Positions 8,239-19,019 of a DNA stretch of 64,000 bases are shown in pieces. The translations under genes and the position numbers were made by a program. A model generated the notes under the pieces. It made no database searches. It saw only the letters and a list, made by a program, of their open reading frames with translations, and was not told where the DNA came from. The stretch is taken from positions 34,667 to 98,666 of the forward strand of contig NZ_JAATVU010000021.1 of the NCBI RefSeq assembly GCF_013184745.1, in the 5' to 3' direction. Each line of letters opens with the position of its first letter. The first letter of the stretch is position 1. Origin of the DNA: Mangrovicoccus sp. HB161399. Lineage in GTDB: Bacteria > Pseudomonadota > Alphaproteobacteria > Rhodobacterales > Rhodobacteraceae.

Positions 8239-9644
8239 GCGTTGCTGCGCAAGTTGCAAGGGGCAACTCGTGAATCTGGCATTTTAGCTGCTCGACATGA
8301 GAAGGTCTCCGAAGACGACATTCAGGATCTCCAACCGGCACGCATGTGGCCAGGCTCAGAGGCAGCGGGGTTCGCTGGCCTTCTGGTTGGGTGCCGACAT
8401 GCAGCGGAACGCGGTGCCGTCTGGGCGTCGCGGCTGTCGGCAGGCCATGGCGACACTGCGATCCAGGCCTGCCTGACGCTCAAGGTCCTCCTCGGCCTGC
8501 CGCACCGCCAGAGCGAGCCACGGGAGCGTCACAGCTCCGAGCGAGTTGCCCATCGCGGCGCCATCGGTCCGGGGCCGATGGGCGGCGGCGAGCAGGGTTC
8601 GTGGCGCAACTGCCGGAACTGTCCGGGATCGGCCGATCCGTGCCCTTCGCCGGGCAATCCGTCCTCCAGACGGATTCTCTGTTCTCCTAAGGTCTGCAGC
8701 CTGTCATGCCTCCAGAGTTAGGCGGGACCGTCGCGCCGGTGGTGCCGCGAAAGCCCGTCGAACCTTGGGTGCCACCATCCCGAAGCGCGGCTCCGGAGGC
8801 ACGCTTCGCCTGCTCGTGCATAGCACCGGGATCATGGTGAAAGGAGAAGGCGGGTGGCACAGGCGCAAGCAAGGCGGCTCCTGGCGGCCCGTGTGGCGCA
8901 ATATTCACTTGGGGATCAACGAGGAAACGCTCGAGATCCGGGCGGCGGCAGCCATGTCGAGCAATGTCGGCGACGTCGAGCGGGCAAGCGCCACCGGTCC
9001 GAGCCGACCGGCGAGGGATGCTGCCCGAATTGCCCGCCCAGATCCCGACGAACTGGAAGTCGCCGCTCCCACCGCCGGGTTGCCGACGGCTGCGCCACGT
9101 ATCGGGCGCAGCCGGCGGCGCCTGCAGCATGCGTGGCGGCCAGGACGCCGTCGCAGCCCGCGCTGCGGCAGCGGTCCGGGCGTGCCTTCCGACCGGTGGC
9201 AGTCATGCCCTCACTCCCTCCCCGTCGCAACGCGAAGCCGCGGAAACCGCAAGCCGCCGGGGCACGGGCGCGCAGCGGGTTCCTGGGGCGCCAAGGCATC
9301 TGGGCCGGACGTTCCGGCGGAACTGGCGCGGGTGCCAGTGACGGAGCAGGGCCGAGATATGAGCCGGATCGGGATAAGGTCCGGCGGACCTTCTACCCGG
9401 CGGTTGGATGAACTGCGCGAAGCTGCTCGGCCAGCGGCCCATGTCCGTTCGGCATCGGCTTCGGACCGATGGAAGCGCAATGCCTCACCTTCGTCCGCAA
9501 GGGGAGACGACGTCCAGATCCGTTCGGCAGTCATGAACCGCTTCACGGCCCCCGGCGTCCCGGCGTTCCGGCGACCGCGGGGCTTGGACAAGGGTGCCCT
9601 GGCAGAGGGAAACTGCGGTCGATTGCCGATTTGTCCAACAGGGC
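8239..9644 (+). mobile_element. IS5-family insertion sequence, decayed (relic A)
   Basis: A dead element bounded by imperfect inverted repeats: GCGTTGCTGCGCAAGTT at 8239-8255 and GATTTGTCCAACAGGGC at 9628-9644, which reads as GCCCTGTTGGACAAATC in reverse. Between them lies a transposase reading frame broken by shifts and by extra DNA. At 1.4 kb it is longer than the roughly 0.85 kb usual for this group, which implies internal insertions. The same terminal sequences occur around relic C at 49.86-50.48 kb, so the two come from one IS lineage. Confidence 0.75.
8297..9580 (+). pseudogene. IS5-family transposase, frameshifted and interrupted
   Basis: Fragments of one IS5 transposase appear in order but in different frames: MRRSPKTTFRIS and RGSLAFWLGADMQ (start, 8297 on), TAIQACLTLKVLLGLPHRQ (about 8452-8510), IPKRGSGGTLRLLVHSTGI (about 8780-8835), WRNIHLGINEETLEIRA (to about 8945), MLPELPAQIPTNW (about 9018-9055), RRNAKPRKPQAAGARARSG (about 9220-9280) and MNCAKLLGQRPMS (about 9408-9445). 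The DDE Asp after LLV is replaced by His (VHSTGI where the family has VDSTGI). About 170 extra bases sit between the LLGLPHRQ block and the IPKRGSG block. It is non-functional. Confidence 0.8.
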
Positions 9645-10134
9645 CAGTCACGATGCGGCGGGCCCCCCCGGCCGAGGCCGCGCCGCGGGGAGGTCCGGCG
9701 TCAGTTGCGTGGCAGTCGGGGCAGGCAGGCGCCGCCGCGCGCGGAGACGGCAGTTCGCGGCTGCTTGCTGCCGGGTCGCATGGCAGCGCCGGTTGCGGGT
9801 TGGTCGGGCGGGACGGGTCCGGACGGCGCTTTCCGCCATGCCGGAAGTCCCGGGCCCTGCTGCCTGCGCTGAGCGATGGTCATGGTTCTTGCGGGCGTGA
9901 CGTCCGGGCCAGACAGCGGCGGGCCCGGGCAAAGAGGCTGCGCGATCCCCGCCGTCATCCGCAATGGCAGATCCCCCCTGATGCTGTTCGTCGGCAGCCT
10001 TCCATCCGGCAAGGGGGCGATGCCGTGCGAGTGCCTGCGGAATGGCCTCCATGCGCAGCCCGGCGACAGCGGAAAGTCGTCGTCTTCCTGCCGGCTGCAA
10101 CCTGACAAGGCGCGCCGCGGCGCGCCCGCGCGGC
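9645..10134. other. Non-coding stretch after IS relic A
   Basis: No gene recognised on either strand. Open frames are long only because of high GC, and none has a plausible ribosome-binding site with recognisable content. A GC palindrome GGCGCGCCGCGGCGCGCC near 10112-10129 lies just beyond the stop of the DUF455 gene and could act as its terminator. Confidence 0.4.
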
Positions 10135-10974
10135 TCAGCCCCCGGGGCCGCGTTTGCCTTCCGGCGTTTCCTCGGCCAGCGGCCAGTAGAAATCCGGCGG
10201 CAGGCCCGCATCGGCCCGCTTTTCCTCGTTGAAGGGCGGCTTCAGCGCGCCGTGGAAGTATTTCCGCACCAGCGCGTGGAAGGTCTCCTTGGGGTCTAGC
10301 TCGTGACGGCCGCAGAGGAAATTGAACCATTTCGAGCCATAGGCGACATGGCCGACCTCCTCCGCATAGATCGTCTCCAGCGCCTCGACCGCGCTTGCCA
10401 TCTCCGCCTTCCTGAACACGCCGATCATGCCCGGCGTGACGTCGAGCCCGCGCGCCTCCAGCACCATCGGTACGACCGACAGGCGGCCGAGGAAGTCGTC
10501 CACGGTATCCTCGGCGGCGCGCCACATGCCGGCATGGGCGGGCAAGTCGCCGTAGAAGCTGCCCAGTTCCTCCAGGCAGCCGCAGACCAGCCGGAAATGC
10601 TTGGATTCCTCGTCCGCCGATTTCACCCAGTCGTCGTAGAAGCCGAGCGGCATCTTCACATCGGCAAAGCGCGGGATGATGTCCCAGTGCAGGTCGACGG
10701 CATTCAGCTCGATATGCGCGACCGCGTGCAGGAGCGCCTTGCGCCCCGCCTCGCTGCCCGGGCGCCGCCGCGGCACGTCCTTCGGCGGCAGCAGCTCAGG
10801 CCGCTCGGGACGCGAGGGCCGCAGCGGCGCCTCGGCGCGGCCGATCTCGATCGGCGTCCCGGCCGCGCGCGCGGCGAACCAGCGGGCGGCATAGTCGCGG
10901 GACTTGCCGGTCTTTTCCATCGGGTCGGCGGTGGTCAGAACGTCCACGGCCATCTGGGCAAGCGTCATGGTCAT
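10135..10974 (-). CDS. DUF455 ferritin-like protein
   Basis: A 279-residue protein of the DUF455 family (PF04305), a ferritin-like four-helix bundle related to the MiaE group of di-iron proteins. Candidate metal ligands are visible: HIELNAVDLHWD, ADEESKHFRL (ExxH) and IYAEEVGHVAYG (EExxH), each in the position expected for a di-iron site. The stretch PMVLEARGLDVTPGMI is highly characteristic of the family. A purine-rich AGGCGGAG precedes the ATG; a second in-frame ATG six bases later is equally possible. The cellular role of the family is not established; an oxygenase or iron-binding role is inference. Confidence 0.82.
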   Translation of the reverse strand: MTMTLAQMAVDVLTTADPMEKTGKSRDYAARWFAARAAGTPIEIGRAEAPLRPSRPERPELLPPKDVPRRRPGSEAGRKALLHAVAHIELNAVDLHWDIIPRFADVKMPLGFYDDWVKSADEESKHFRLVCGCLEELGSFYGDLPAHAGMWRAAEDTVDDFLGRLSVVPMVLEARGLDVTPGMIGVFRKAEMASAVEALETIYAEEVGHVAYGSKWFNFLCGRHELDPKETFHALVRKYFHGALKPPFNEEKRADAGLPPDFYWPLAEETPEGKRGPGG

Positions 10975-11363
10975 GGCTCCGCCTCTTGCCGCAAAGCCTG
11001 CACCGCGGCAAGGGCACTGCCAATCCGTGCTCGGGACGGGCGCGGGGCCGCAGGCGGATGCAGATTGCGGAAACCGCCGCGCCGCCGCAGGGCGGCATTT
11101 TCCCGGATCGGGATGCCGGAGGGCGCGGAAAACGGCGTGCCTGCAGAGCAGGCCGCGAGCGCTGTCCGCCGGAACCGGACGGGTCCAGGGCCGGGCGGAT
11201 CGGTCCGGTTCCGGCAGCGCAGGCAGGGCCGCTGCTCACAAAATGGCGTCCGGCGGTTTACATTCCGGGCCGGAATTGCCAGCCTTGGGACCGAGCGAAC
11301 GAGCAACCCGCCCCGATCCGCGGCCTCGGCAAATTCACAACTCCCCCGAAAAGGATGCTTCCC
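10975..11363. other. Divergent intergenic region with a strong hairpin
   Basis: No gene. It separates the reverse-strand DUF455 gene from the forward FKBP gene and must hold both promoters. The notable element is the 12-bp inverted repeat at 11169-11214, described separately. Confidence 0.5.
11169..11214. repeat. Perfect 12-bp inverted repeat upstream of the FKBP gene
   Basis: CCGGAACCGGAC at 11169-11180 pairs exactly with GTCCGGTTCCGG at 11203-11214 across a 22-base spacer; GCTG and CAGC on the outside can extend the stem across a bulge. The stem lies about 150 bases before the FKBP start. There is no T tract, so a terminator is unlikely. It may be an operator or an mRNA leader structure. 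Confidence 0.55.
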
Positions 11364-11792
11364 ATGACCCAGTCAAAGCCGGGCGACACCCTGCATATTC
11401 ACTACAAGGGCTCTCTGGACGACGGCACGGTCTTCGACACTTCCGAAGGCCGCGATCCGCTGTCGTTCCAGCTGGGCTCCGGCCAGATCATTCCGGGACT
11501 CGATGCCGGGCTGGCCGGCATGGAAGTCGGCGAGACCCGCACCGTGCGCGTCGAGGCGGCAGATGCCTATGGCGAACACCATCCCGACCGCATGCAGGCG
11601 GTGGACCGCGCCAATGTGCCGGATCACATCCCGACCGAGCCCGGCACGCAGCTGCAGGTGCAGACGCAGGACGGCCAGGCCCTGCAGGTCGTGATCGCAG
11701 AGGTGACCGAGGACGAGCTGATCCTCGATGCCAACCACCCGCTCGCGGGCAAGGCGCTGACCTTCGACGTCGAACTGGTCGCGATCGCCTGA
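11364..11792 (+). CDS. FKBP-type peptidyl-prolyl isomerase (SlyD-like)
   Basis: A 142-residue cytoplasmic prolyl isomerase. The FKBP strands are clear: LHIHYKGSLDDGTVFDTSEG at 10-29 and FQLGSGQIIPGLDAGLAGM at 35-53, followed by an insert-in-flap region with VPDHIPTEPGTQLQVQ as in SlyD/FkpB chaperones. The His-rich nickel-binding tail of E. coli SlyD is absent, so nickel handling is not expected. The start is placed at MTQSKPG because the AAAAGG site lies 9 bases upstream; an ATG three codons earlier would be too close to it. It converges on bcp with a GC hairpin between the two. Confidence 0.9.
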   Translation: MTQSKPGDTLHIHYKGSLDDGTVFDTSEGRDPLSFQLGSGQIIPGLDAGLAGMEVGETRTVRVEAADAYGEHHPDRMQAVDRANVPDHIPTEPGTQLQVQTQDGQALQVVIAEVTEDELILDANHPLAGKALTFDVELVAIA

Positions 11793-11799
11793 CCGCAGC

Positions 11800-11832
11800 G
11801 CGCGGGGACGGCTTTCCCTGGCCGCCCCGCGC
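11800..11832. terminator. GC hairpin between convergent FKBP and bcp genes
   Basis: GCGCGGGG at 11800-11807 pairs with CCCCGCGC at 11825-11832, with GGC/GCC pairing further in. The position between two converging stops supports a bidirectional terminator, although neither side has a strong T run. Confidence 0.5.
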
Positions 11833-11841
11833 CGCCGCGCC

Positions 11842-12303
11842 TCACAGCGCCTTGGCAGCCTCCAGAACCGCCTCGGCATGGCCCGGCACCTTCACCTTGC
11901 GCCAGGCCTGCGCGATCTTGCCGTCCGCATCGACGAGGAAGGTGGCGCGCTCGATCCCCATGTACTTCTTGCCGTACATAGATTTCTCCACCCAGACGCC
12001 GAAGGCCTCGCAGACCGCGCCGTCCTCGTCCGAGAGCAGCTGGACGCCCAGTTCGTGCTTGGCGCGGAACTTTGCGTGCTTGGCAACGGTGTCCTTGGAG
12101 ATTCCCATCACCTTCACGCCGGCCGCCGCGAAGTCCGGCATCAGCCCGGTGAAGGCAATCGCCTCCTTGGTGCAGCCCGAGGTATCGTCCTTGGGATAGA
12201 AATAAAGCACCACCGGCGCGCCGCGTTCCGCCGAAAGCGTGACATCCGCCCCGCCATCCTGTGGCAAAGTGAAGTCCGGCGCCATGTCGCCCGTCTCTGG
12301 CAT
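11842..12303 (-). CDS. bcp: Thiol peroxidase Bcp (peroxiredoxin Q)
   Basis: A 153-residue cytoplasmic peroxiredoxin that reduces hydrogen peroxide and organic hydroperoxides with thioredoxin-derived electrons. The peroxidatic Cys44 lies in YPKDDTSGCTKEA. The resolving Cys found five residues later in E. coli-type Bcp is replaced here by Ile49. Another Cys occurs at 98 (GAVCEAFG), so the enzyme may use it or work as a 1-Cys type. The ATG MPETGDMAPDF matches the family N-terminus. It is divergent from the AsmA-like gene, with only 63 bases between the two starts. Confidence 0.93.
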   Translation of the reverse strand: MPETGDMAPDFTLPQDGGADVTLSAERGAPVVLYFYPKDDTSGCTKEAIAFTGLMPDFAAAGVKVMGISKDTVAKHAKFRAKHELGVQLLSDEDGAVCEAFGVWVEKSMYGKKYMGIERATFLVDADGKIAQAWRKVKVPGHAEAVLEAAKAL

Positions 12304-12366
12304 TGTCTGTCCTCGCAAATGATAATCTTCCCGAGTTCTAGGTGAATCGAGGCAGAATCCAACCCC

Positions 12367-15300
12367 ATGCATCCCCGCCAGCACCAGCATCTGAACGGGA
12401 GGCCCCGCAAGCGGCGCCTGCACCGCAAGCTGCTGAAGACGGCGGGGCGGATCCTGCAGACCGCGGTGATCCTCGCCACCGTCGCGGTGGCCGGGACGGC
12501 GGTGCTGGCGATGGTGGCGCAGACCCGGCCGCTGCCGGTGGGATCCTGGGTCGCGCGGGTGGCCGGGGACCGGCTGCAGAACCGGCTGGCCGGGCAGGGG
12601 CTGGCGGCGGTGATCGACCAGTTCGACCTGTCGCTGCGTCCCGGGCTCGTGCCGGTGGTGGAGGCGCGGGGGCTGAGGCTCTACCGCCGCGGCGAGTCGG
12701 TGCCGCTGCTGGCGCTGGCCGAGGCCGATCTGGTGATCGACGGCAGCGCGCTGCTGCGCGGGCGGTTCCAGCCCAAGGCGCTGCGGCTTGCCGGGATGAA
12801 GGCGACGCTGGCGGCGACCGGGGGCGGGGTCAGCCTCGGCGCCGAGCGCGCCACCATCCTGCAGGCGGTGCGCCGTCCGGGCGAGGCGCTGGCGCAGCTC
12901 CGCTCGATTCTCGACCAGCCGAATTTCGCTTCGCTGCAGGAGCTCGGGATTTCCGGCATCGACCTGCGCGTCGAGGACCAGGTGAACGGCTGGGCCTGGC
13001 ACAATCCCGACGGCGACCTGCGGATCGGGCGGCAGGGCGAGGCGCTGACGCTGCAGCTGCAGCTTGCCGGACCGGGCGAGGCTCCGGCGCAGGGGGCGCT
13101 GAGCCTCGGCGTCACGGCCGACATGGCCGCGGGCACCGGCCGGCTGCGCTTTGCCGCGCGCGGGGTGAACCCGGCGCAGCTGCTGCCCGGCGAGGGAAGC
13201 GGGCTTGTGCTGCCGCCCGATCCGGTGGCCGACCTGCCGCTGTCGATCCTGCTGGCAGCCGACCTGCGCGCCGACGGCACGCTGGCGCCGCTGCGCGGGC
13301 GGGTGTCCTTCGGCGACGGCCATGTCCAGCTGGGGGCGGAGCGCCGCGCGACGGTGCGCAGCGGCGGGGCGGATCTGCTCTTCGATCCGCAGCGCGACAT
13401 CCTCGAGGTCGACAACCTGCGGCTCGACAGCGACCTGCTGGCCTTCTCGGGCGCGGCGCGGGTCATCCCCGGATGGACGCCCGCGGGCGCGGTGAAATCC
13501 GCGGCGCTGCAATTCTCGGCAACCGGCCTGTCGCTCGACCTGCCGGGGGTGCTGGCGAAGCCGGTGGAGGGCGCGCGGCTGGAAACCGCGCTGCGCTACG
13601 ACCTGGCGCAGCGGCGGATCGAGCTGGCGCCGAGCTGGCTGGTCGCCGACGGCGCGGCGGTGCAGGTTTCGGGCGGGGCCGAGCTGCCCGACCCGCTGCG
13701 CTGCATCACCCCGGGCGCGCCCAGCCGCACGCTGCTGCCGGATTGCTGGCGGATGCAATTCGATGCCCGCGCCGGCGAGCTGGACCTCGACGCGGTGCGC
13801 GCGCTCTGGCCGCCGGCCGTGGCGCAGGCCCCGCGGAAATGGGCGCTGGAGAATGTCCATGCCGGCACCGTGCGCGACGCGCGGCTGTCGCTGCGGCTGG
13901 ACCGGCGCGGCCCGCCCGAGTCGGCGCTGACCTTCCGCTTCGGCGGCGGCGAGGTGACGGCGGTGCCGGGCATTCCCGAAATCTCGGCGGCGGAGGGGTT
14001 CTTCTCGCTGCAGCAGCACCGGCTTGCGGTCGCGCTCGACCATGCCGAGATGGCGGCGCCCGAGGGCGGGACAGTGCAGATTACCGGCGGGCGGATCGCC
14101 AAGTCCGACACGACGGTGAAATCGACGCCGCTGGAGGTCTCCGGCCATGCCGAGGCGCCGGCCCCGGCCGCGCTGTCGCTGCTGGCGGTGCCCGCGCTGA
14201 CGGGCGGCAAGCTGGGCGCGCTGCCGGTCGGCCCCGGCGATGTCGGCGGCGGCGTCGCGCTCGACATCGCGCTCTCGGTGCCGATGGGGCCGGACCGGGC
14301 GTCGCGCAAGCTGGACTACCGGGTGACCGGACAGATCACGGAGGCCGCCACCGCGGCGCTGCTGCCCGGGCGCCAGCTGGAGAGCCCGCGGCTCGACCTG
14401 TCGCTCGACCGCAGCAAGGTGACGGTGGCTGGGCCCGCCACGCTGGACGGCTTCCCTGCGGAGGTGACCTGGAGCCGGGCCATGGGCCCCGGCGCCGACG
14501 GCAGCGACATCGCGTTTTCGGCGCCGCTGACCCGCGGCCTGCTGGAGGAGATCGGCGTGCCGCTGTCGGGCAGCAAGGTGTCCGGCACGGGACGCGTCGA
14601 GGGAACGGTCGCGCTGCGCCAGGGGCGGCCGCCGCAGCTGGCGCTGGACGGCGACCTTGCCGGGATGGCGGTGTCGGTTCCCGCGCTCGGCTGGTCGAAG
14701 CCGGCGGGACGCGCCGGGTCGGTGGACCTCTCCGGACATCTCGGTCCTGCGCCTGCCTTCGACCGGCTGCGGCTGCGTGCGCCGGGCCTGTCGCTCGACG
14801 GGCGGCTGTCGATGCGCGCCGGGGGCGGACTGTCGGAGCTTGCCTTCTCGCGGGCGCAGCTGGGCGGCTGGTTCGATGCCGCCGTCACCCTGCGGCCCCG
14901 CCAGGGCGGGCGCCCGGCTCTGTCGCTGTCCGGCGGGACGCTGGATCTGCGCGGCCTGCCCAAGGGCGGCGGGGGCAGCGGCGGCGGCAAGGACGGCCCG
15001 GGGCCGGTCGCGCTGAGGGACATGACGGTGCGGGTCACCGACACGCTGGCGCTGGCCAATGTCGCGGGCGGGATCGATCTGGCCGCGGGCAATGCGGGCA
15101 AGCTCGAGGGCCGCGTCAATGGCGGCGCACCGGTCGACATCCGGCTCTCGGCGGCGCAGCCGGGGCCGAGCATCCGCATCCGCAGCAGCGATGCCGGTCG
15201 GGTGGCGCAGGATGCGGGACTCTTCCGGCGCGCCGGGGGCGGGGTGCTGGATCTGCGGCTCGACCCGACGGGGCAGGCGGGCAGCTACCGCGGGCGTCTG

Positions 15301-15740
15301 GGGATCGACGGCATCACCATCACCGAGGCGCCGGTCGCCGCGCGGGTGCTCTCGGCGATCTCGGTGGTCGGCATCGCCGAGCAGATGATCAAGGGCGGGA
15401 TACATTTCGGCCGGGTCGACGCACAGTTCCTCTTGACGCCGGAGCGCATGGTTGTGAGCCAAGCGAGCGCGACCGGACCGAGTCTCGGCCTGTCGCTCGA
15501 CGGAGAAGTTGATCTGAAACGGAAGGCCATGGACATTCAGGGCGTGCTCTCGCCATTTTACTTCTTGAACCGCGTCGGCGCCGGGATGACCCGCCCCGGC
15601 GAGGGGCTGCTCGGCATCACCTTCGGCGTCTCGGGCCCCTTCGCCCGGCCGCGGGTCCGGGCCAATCCGCTGTCGCTGCTGGCGCCGGGCGGGATGCGCG
15701 AGATCTTCCGCAATCCCGCGCCCGAGATCGGGGGCGAGGG

Positions 15741-15744
<4 letters not shown>
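12367..15744 (+). CDS. AsmA/YhdP-like giant envelope protein (DUF3971)
   Basis: A 1125-residue protein with one N-terminal membrane anchor (about 28-50, [20 protein letters not shown]) and a long beta-rich periplasmic part. Its C-terminal end, with [20 protein letters not shown] and [12 protein letters not shown], fits the AsmA_2/YhdP branch of the AsmA-like superfamily. Members form long hydrophobic grooves that carry phospholipid between the inner and outer membranes. A basic leader ([11 protein letters not shown]) precedes the anchor, giving an N-in orientation. It overlaps queA by ATGA, so the two are co-translated. The lipid transport role is family inference. Confidence 0.8.
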
Positions 15745-16814
<1,070 letters not shown>

Positions 16815-16951
16815 CCATGGCCGGGTAGGCGGGAAACCGCCCCCGGCGCCGCCGCCGAGAAAAAAACTCCCGCGATGTCGCTTTTGGCATGGCGGACCGT
16901 TACCTTGCGCAGCTAGGGCAAGGGAAAACGCAAGTCCGAAAGAGTCGACCG

Positions 16952-18220
16952 ATGACCCGCGCCTTCCTCATGTCCTGGCCCCTTTTCCTCGGCATCTTCC
17001 TGCTGATGGTGGGCAACGGCTCGCAGGGGACTCTGCTGGGCATCCGCGGCAACCTGGAGGGCTTCTCGACCCTGCACCTGTCGCTGGTCATGTCGGCCTA
17101 TTTCGCGGGCTTCCTCGGCGGCTCGCAGCTGGCGCCCGAGCTGATCCGACGGGTCGGCCACATCCGGGTCTTCGCGGCGCTGGCCAGCTTCATCTCGGCG
17201 ATCCTGATCCTGTATCCGACGATCACCGATCCCTGGGTCTGGATCGCGCTGCGCGTGGTCTTCGGCTTCTGCATGTGCGGGGTCTACGTGACCGCGGAAA
17301 GCTGGCTGAACTCCTCGACGCCGAACAACCTGCGCGGCCAGACGCTGTCGCTCTACATGATCGTGCAGACCGGCGGCGTGGTCGCGGCGCAGGCGCTGCC
17401 GATGCTGGGCGACCCGTCGCAATACGTGCTGTTCGTCGTGGTCTCGGTGCTGGTCTCGATCAGCTTCGCGCCGATCTTGCTGTCGGTCACGCCGACGCCG
17501 ACCTTCTCCTCGACCAAGCGGATGGGTATCGCGCAGCTCTTCAAGGTCTCGCCGCTGGGCTGCGTCGGCATCCTGCTGATGGGCGGGGTCTATTCCTCGA
17601 CCTTCGGCATGGCCTCGGTCTTCGGCACCTCCGCCGGGCTCAGCGTGTCGCAGATCTCGCTTTTCATCGCGGCGATCTATGTCGGCGGCCTGATCTGCCA
17701 GTTCCCGATCGGCTGGCTCTCGGACCGGATGGACCGCCGCCGCCTGATCCTGGCGACTGCGGCCATGGGCGCGGCCGTCGCCGTGCTGCCCTTCCTGTCG
17801 CTGAGCTTCCCGGTGCTGCTGGCCGTGGGCGCGGTGATCGGCGGTGTGTCGAACCCGCTCTACGGGCTGCTCGTGGCGCACACGGCCGACTTCCTGGAAC
17901 CCGACGACATGGCCTCCGCTTCGGGACAGCTTTTGTTTCTGAACGGTTTCGCTGCCGTGATCGGTCCGGTGATCACCGGCTTTGCCATGGGCACGGTCGG
18001 TCCGAACGGATTTTTTCTTTTCCTTGCAGTGCTTTTCGCCGGCCTGACGCTCTATGCCGGCTACCGGATGACCCGCCGCCCGGCACCGGCCGTCAGCGAG
18101 ACCGGCGATTTCGCGCCGGTCCTGCCGACCGCATCGGTTGTCACGATGGAGGCCGTGGCCGAGTCCTATATGGATTCGGAGGATGCGGAAGAGCACGAGG
18201 AAGAGGATCACGCGGCCTGA
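16952..18220 (+). CDS. MFS transporter
   Basis: A 422-residue major facilitator with about 12 hydrophobic segments. The loop WLSDRMDRRRL fits the loop 8-9 version of the MFS signature, and RVVFGFCMCGVYVTAESWLN matches the YcaD/UMF-type group often annotated as a carrier of unknown substrate. The C-terminal tail is strongly acidic (SEDAEEHEEEDH) and probably cytoplasmic. The start MTRAFLMSWPLF is chosen over an ATG 63 bases earlier because the first membrane helix begins right after it. The substrate is not predictable from sequence. Confidence 0.82.
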   Translation: MTRAFLMSWPLFLGIFLLMVGNGSQGTLLGIRGNLEGFSTLHLSLVMSAYFAGFLGGSQLAPELIRRVGHIRVFAALASFISAILILYPTITDPWVWIALRVVFGFCMCGVYVTAESWLNSSTPNNLRGQTLSLYMIVQTGGVVAAQALPMLGDPSQYVLFVVVSVLVSISFAPILLSVTPTPTFSSTKRMGIAQLFKVSPLGCVGILLMGGVYSSTFGMASVFGTSAGLSVSQISLFIAAIYVGGLICQFPIGWLSDRMDRRRLILATAAMGAAVAVLPFLSLSFPVLLAVGAVIGGVSNPLYGLLVAHTADFLEPDDMASASGQLLFLNGFAAVIGPVITGFAMGTVGPNGFFLFLAVLFAGLTLYAGYRMTRRPAPAVSETGDFAPVLPTASVVTMEAVAESYMDSEDAEEHEEEDHAA

Positions 18221-18329
18221 CCCGACAGCCGGGTTAACTACGCCGCCGATCGTTCCTTCGGATTTTCCCGCAATTGATACACACTTTGTAAAGGTGTTGA
18301 GTGAACGCCGTCGAAGCGGGGAGAGAACA

Positions 18330-18908
18330 ATGACGGGTTATGAGGACGTTCTGGATTTCTGGATCGACGAGGTCGGTCCGAAGGGCTGGTACATGGGCGG
18401 CGCGGAGCTGGACGCGACGATCCTGGCGCGCTTCGGGACCACCTGGGAGGCGGCGCAGGCCGAGGGCCATCTGGGCTGGAGCGCCACGCCGCACGGCACG
18501 CTGGCGCTGCTGATCCTGCTCGACCAGTTCCCGCGCAACATGTTCCGCGGCGACGGCCGCGCCTTTGCCACCGACACCCTGGCGCGCAGCCTCGCCAAGA
18601 AGGCGATCGAGCTCGGCTGGGACATGCGCATCCCCGAGCCGGAGCGGCAGTTCTTCTACCTGCCGCTGATGCATTCGGAATGCCTGATGGACCAGGAGCG
18701 CTGCATCCGCCTGATGATGGAGCGGATGCCGGAGAGCGGCGCCGACAACCTGCTGCATGCGCGCGCGCACCGCGAGGTGATCCGCCGCTTCGGCCGCTTC
18801 CCGTACCGCAACGACGATCTCGGCCGCCCGACCACCGGCGAGGAGGCCCGCTTCCTCGAGGAGGGCGGCTACCGCACCGTCGTGCAGGGCATGCGCGTCG
18901 CCGCCTGA
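18330..18908 (+). CDS. DUF924 family protein
   Basis: A 192-residue protein of the DUF924 (YPO... type, PF06041) family, an all-helical tetratricopeptide-like fold. Characteristic motifs are LDFWIDEVGPKGWY at the start, LLILLDQFPRNMFRGDGRAF near 63-82, FFYLPLMHSECL and RFGRFPYRN. There is no signal peptide or membrane segment. The biochemical role of the family is unknown. GGGGAGAG lies 5-12 bases before the ATG. A terminator hairpin follows. Confidence 0.88.
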   Translation: MTGYEDVLDFWIDEVGPKGWYMGGAELDATILARFGTTWEAAQAEGHLGWSATPHGTLALLILLDQFPRNMFRGDGRAFATDTLARSLAKKAIELGWDMRIPEPERQFFYLPLMHSECLMDQERCIRLMMERMPESGADNLLHARAHREVIRRFGRFPYRNDDLGRPTTGEEARFLEEGGYRTVVQGMRVAA

Positions 18909-18931
18909 GCCGCCTGCCGGCCGGCGCCCAG

Positions 18932-18950
18932 GGGCCGCCCCGTGCGGCCC
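18932..18950 (+). terminator. Rho-independent terminator after the DUF924 gene
   Basis: GGGCCGC at 18932-18938 pairs with GCGGCCC at 18944-18950 around a 5-base loop, and a T-rich tail TTTCGCTTTTCTT follows. It lies 23 bases beyond the stop, in the correct orientation. Confidence 0.75.
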
Positions 18951-19019
18951 TTTCGCTTTTCTTCGCCCGCATTTGGGTATAGGGGCAGCGGACCACGCCA
19001 GATCGCAACGGAGGCCGCG

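Noticed and set aside
9701..10525. Long reverse-strand frame overlapping the DUF455 gene
   Set aside because: Frame shadow of the DUF455 gene extended into non-coding DNA; no motif.
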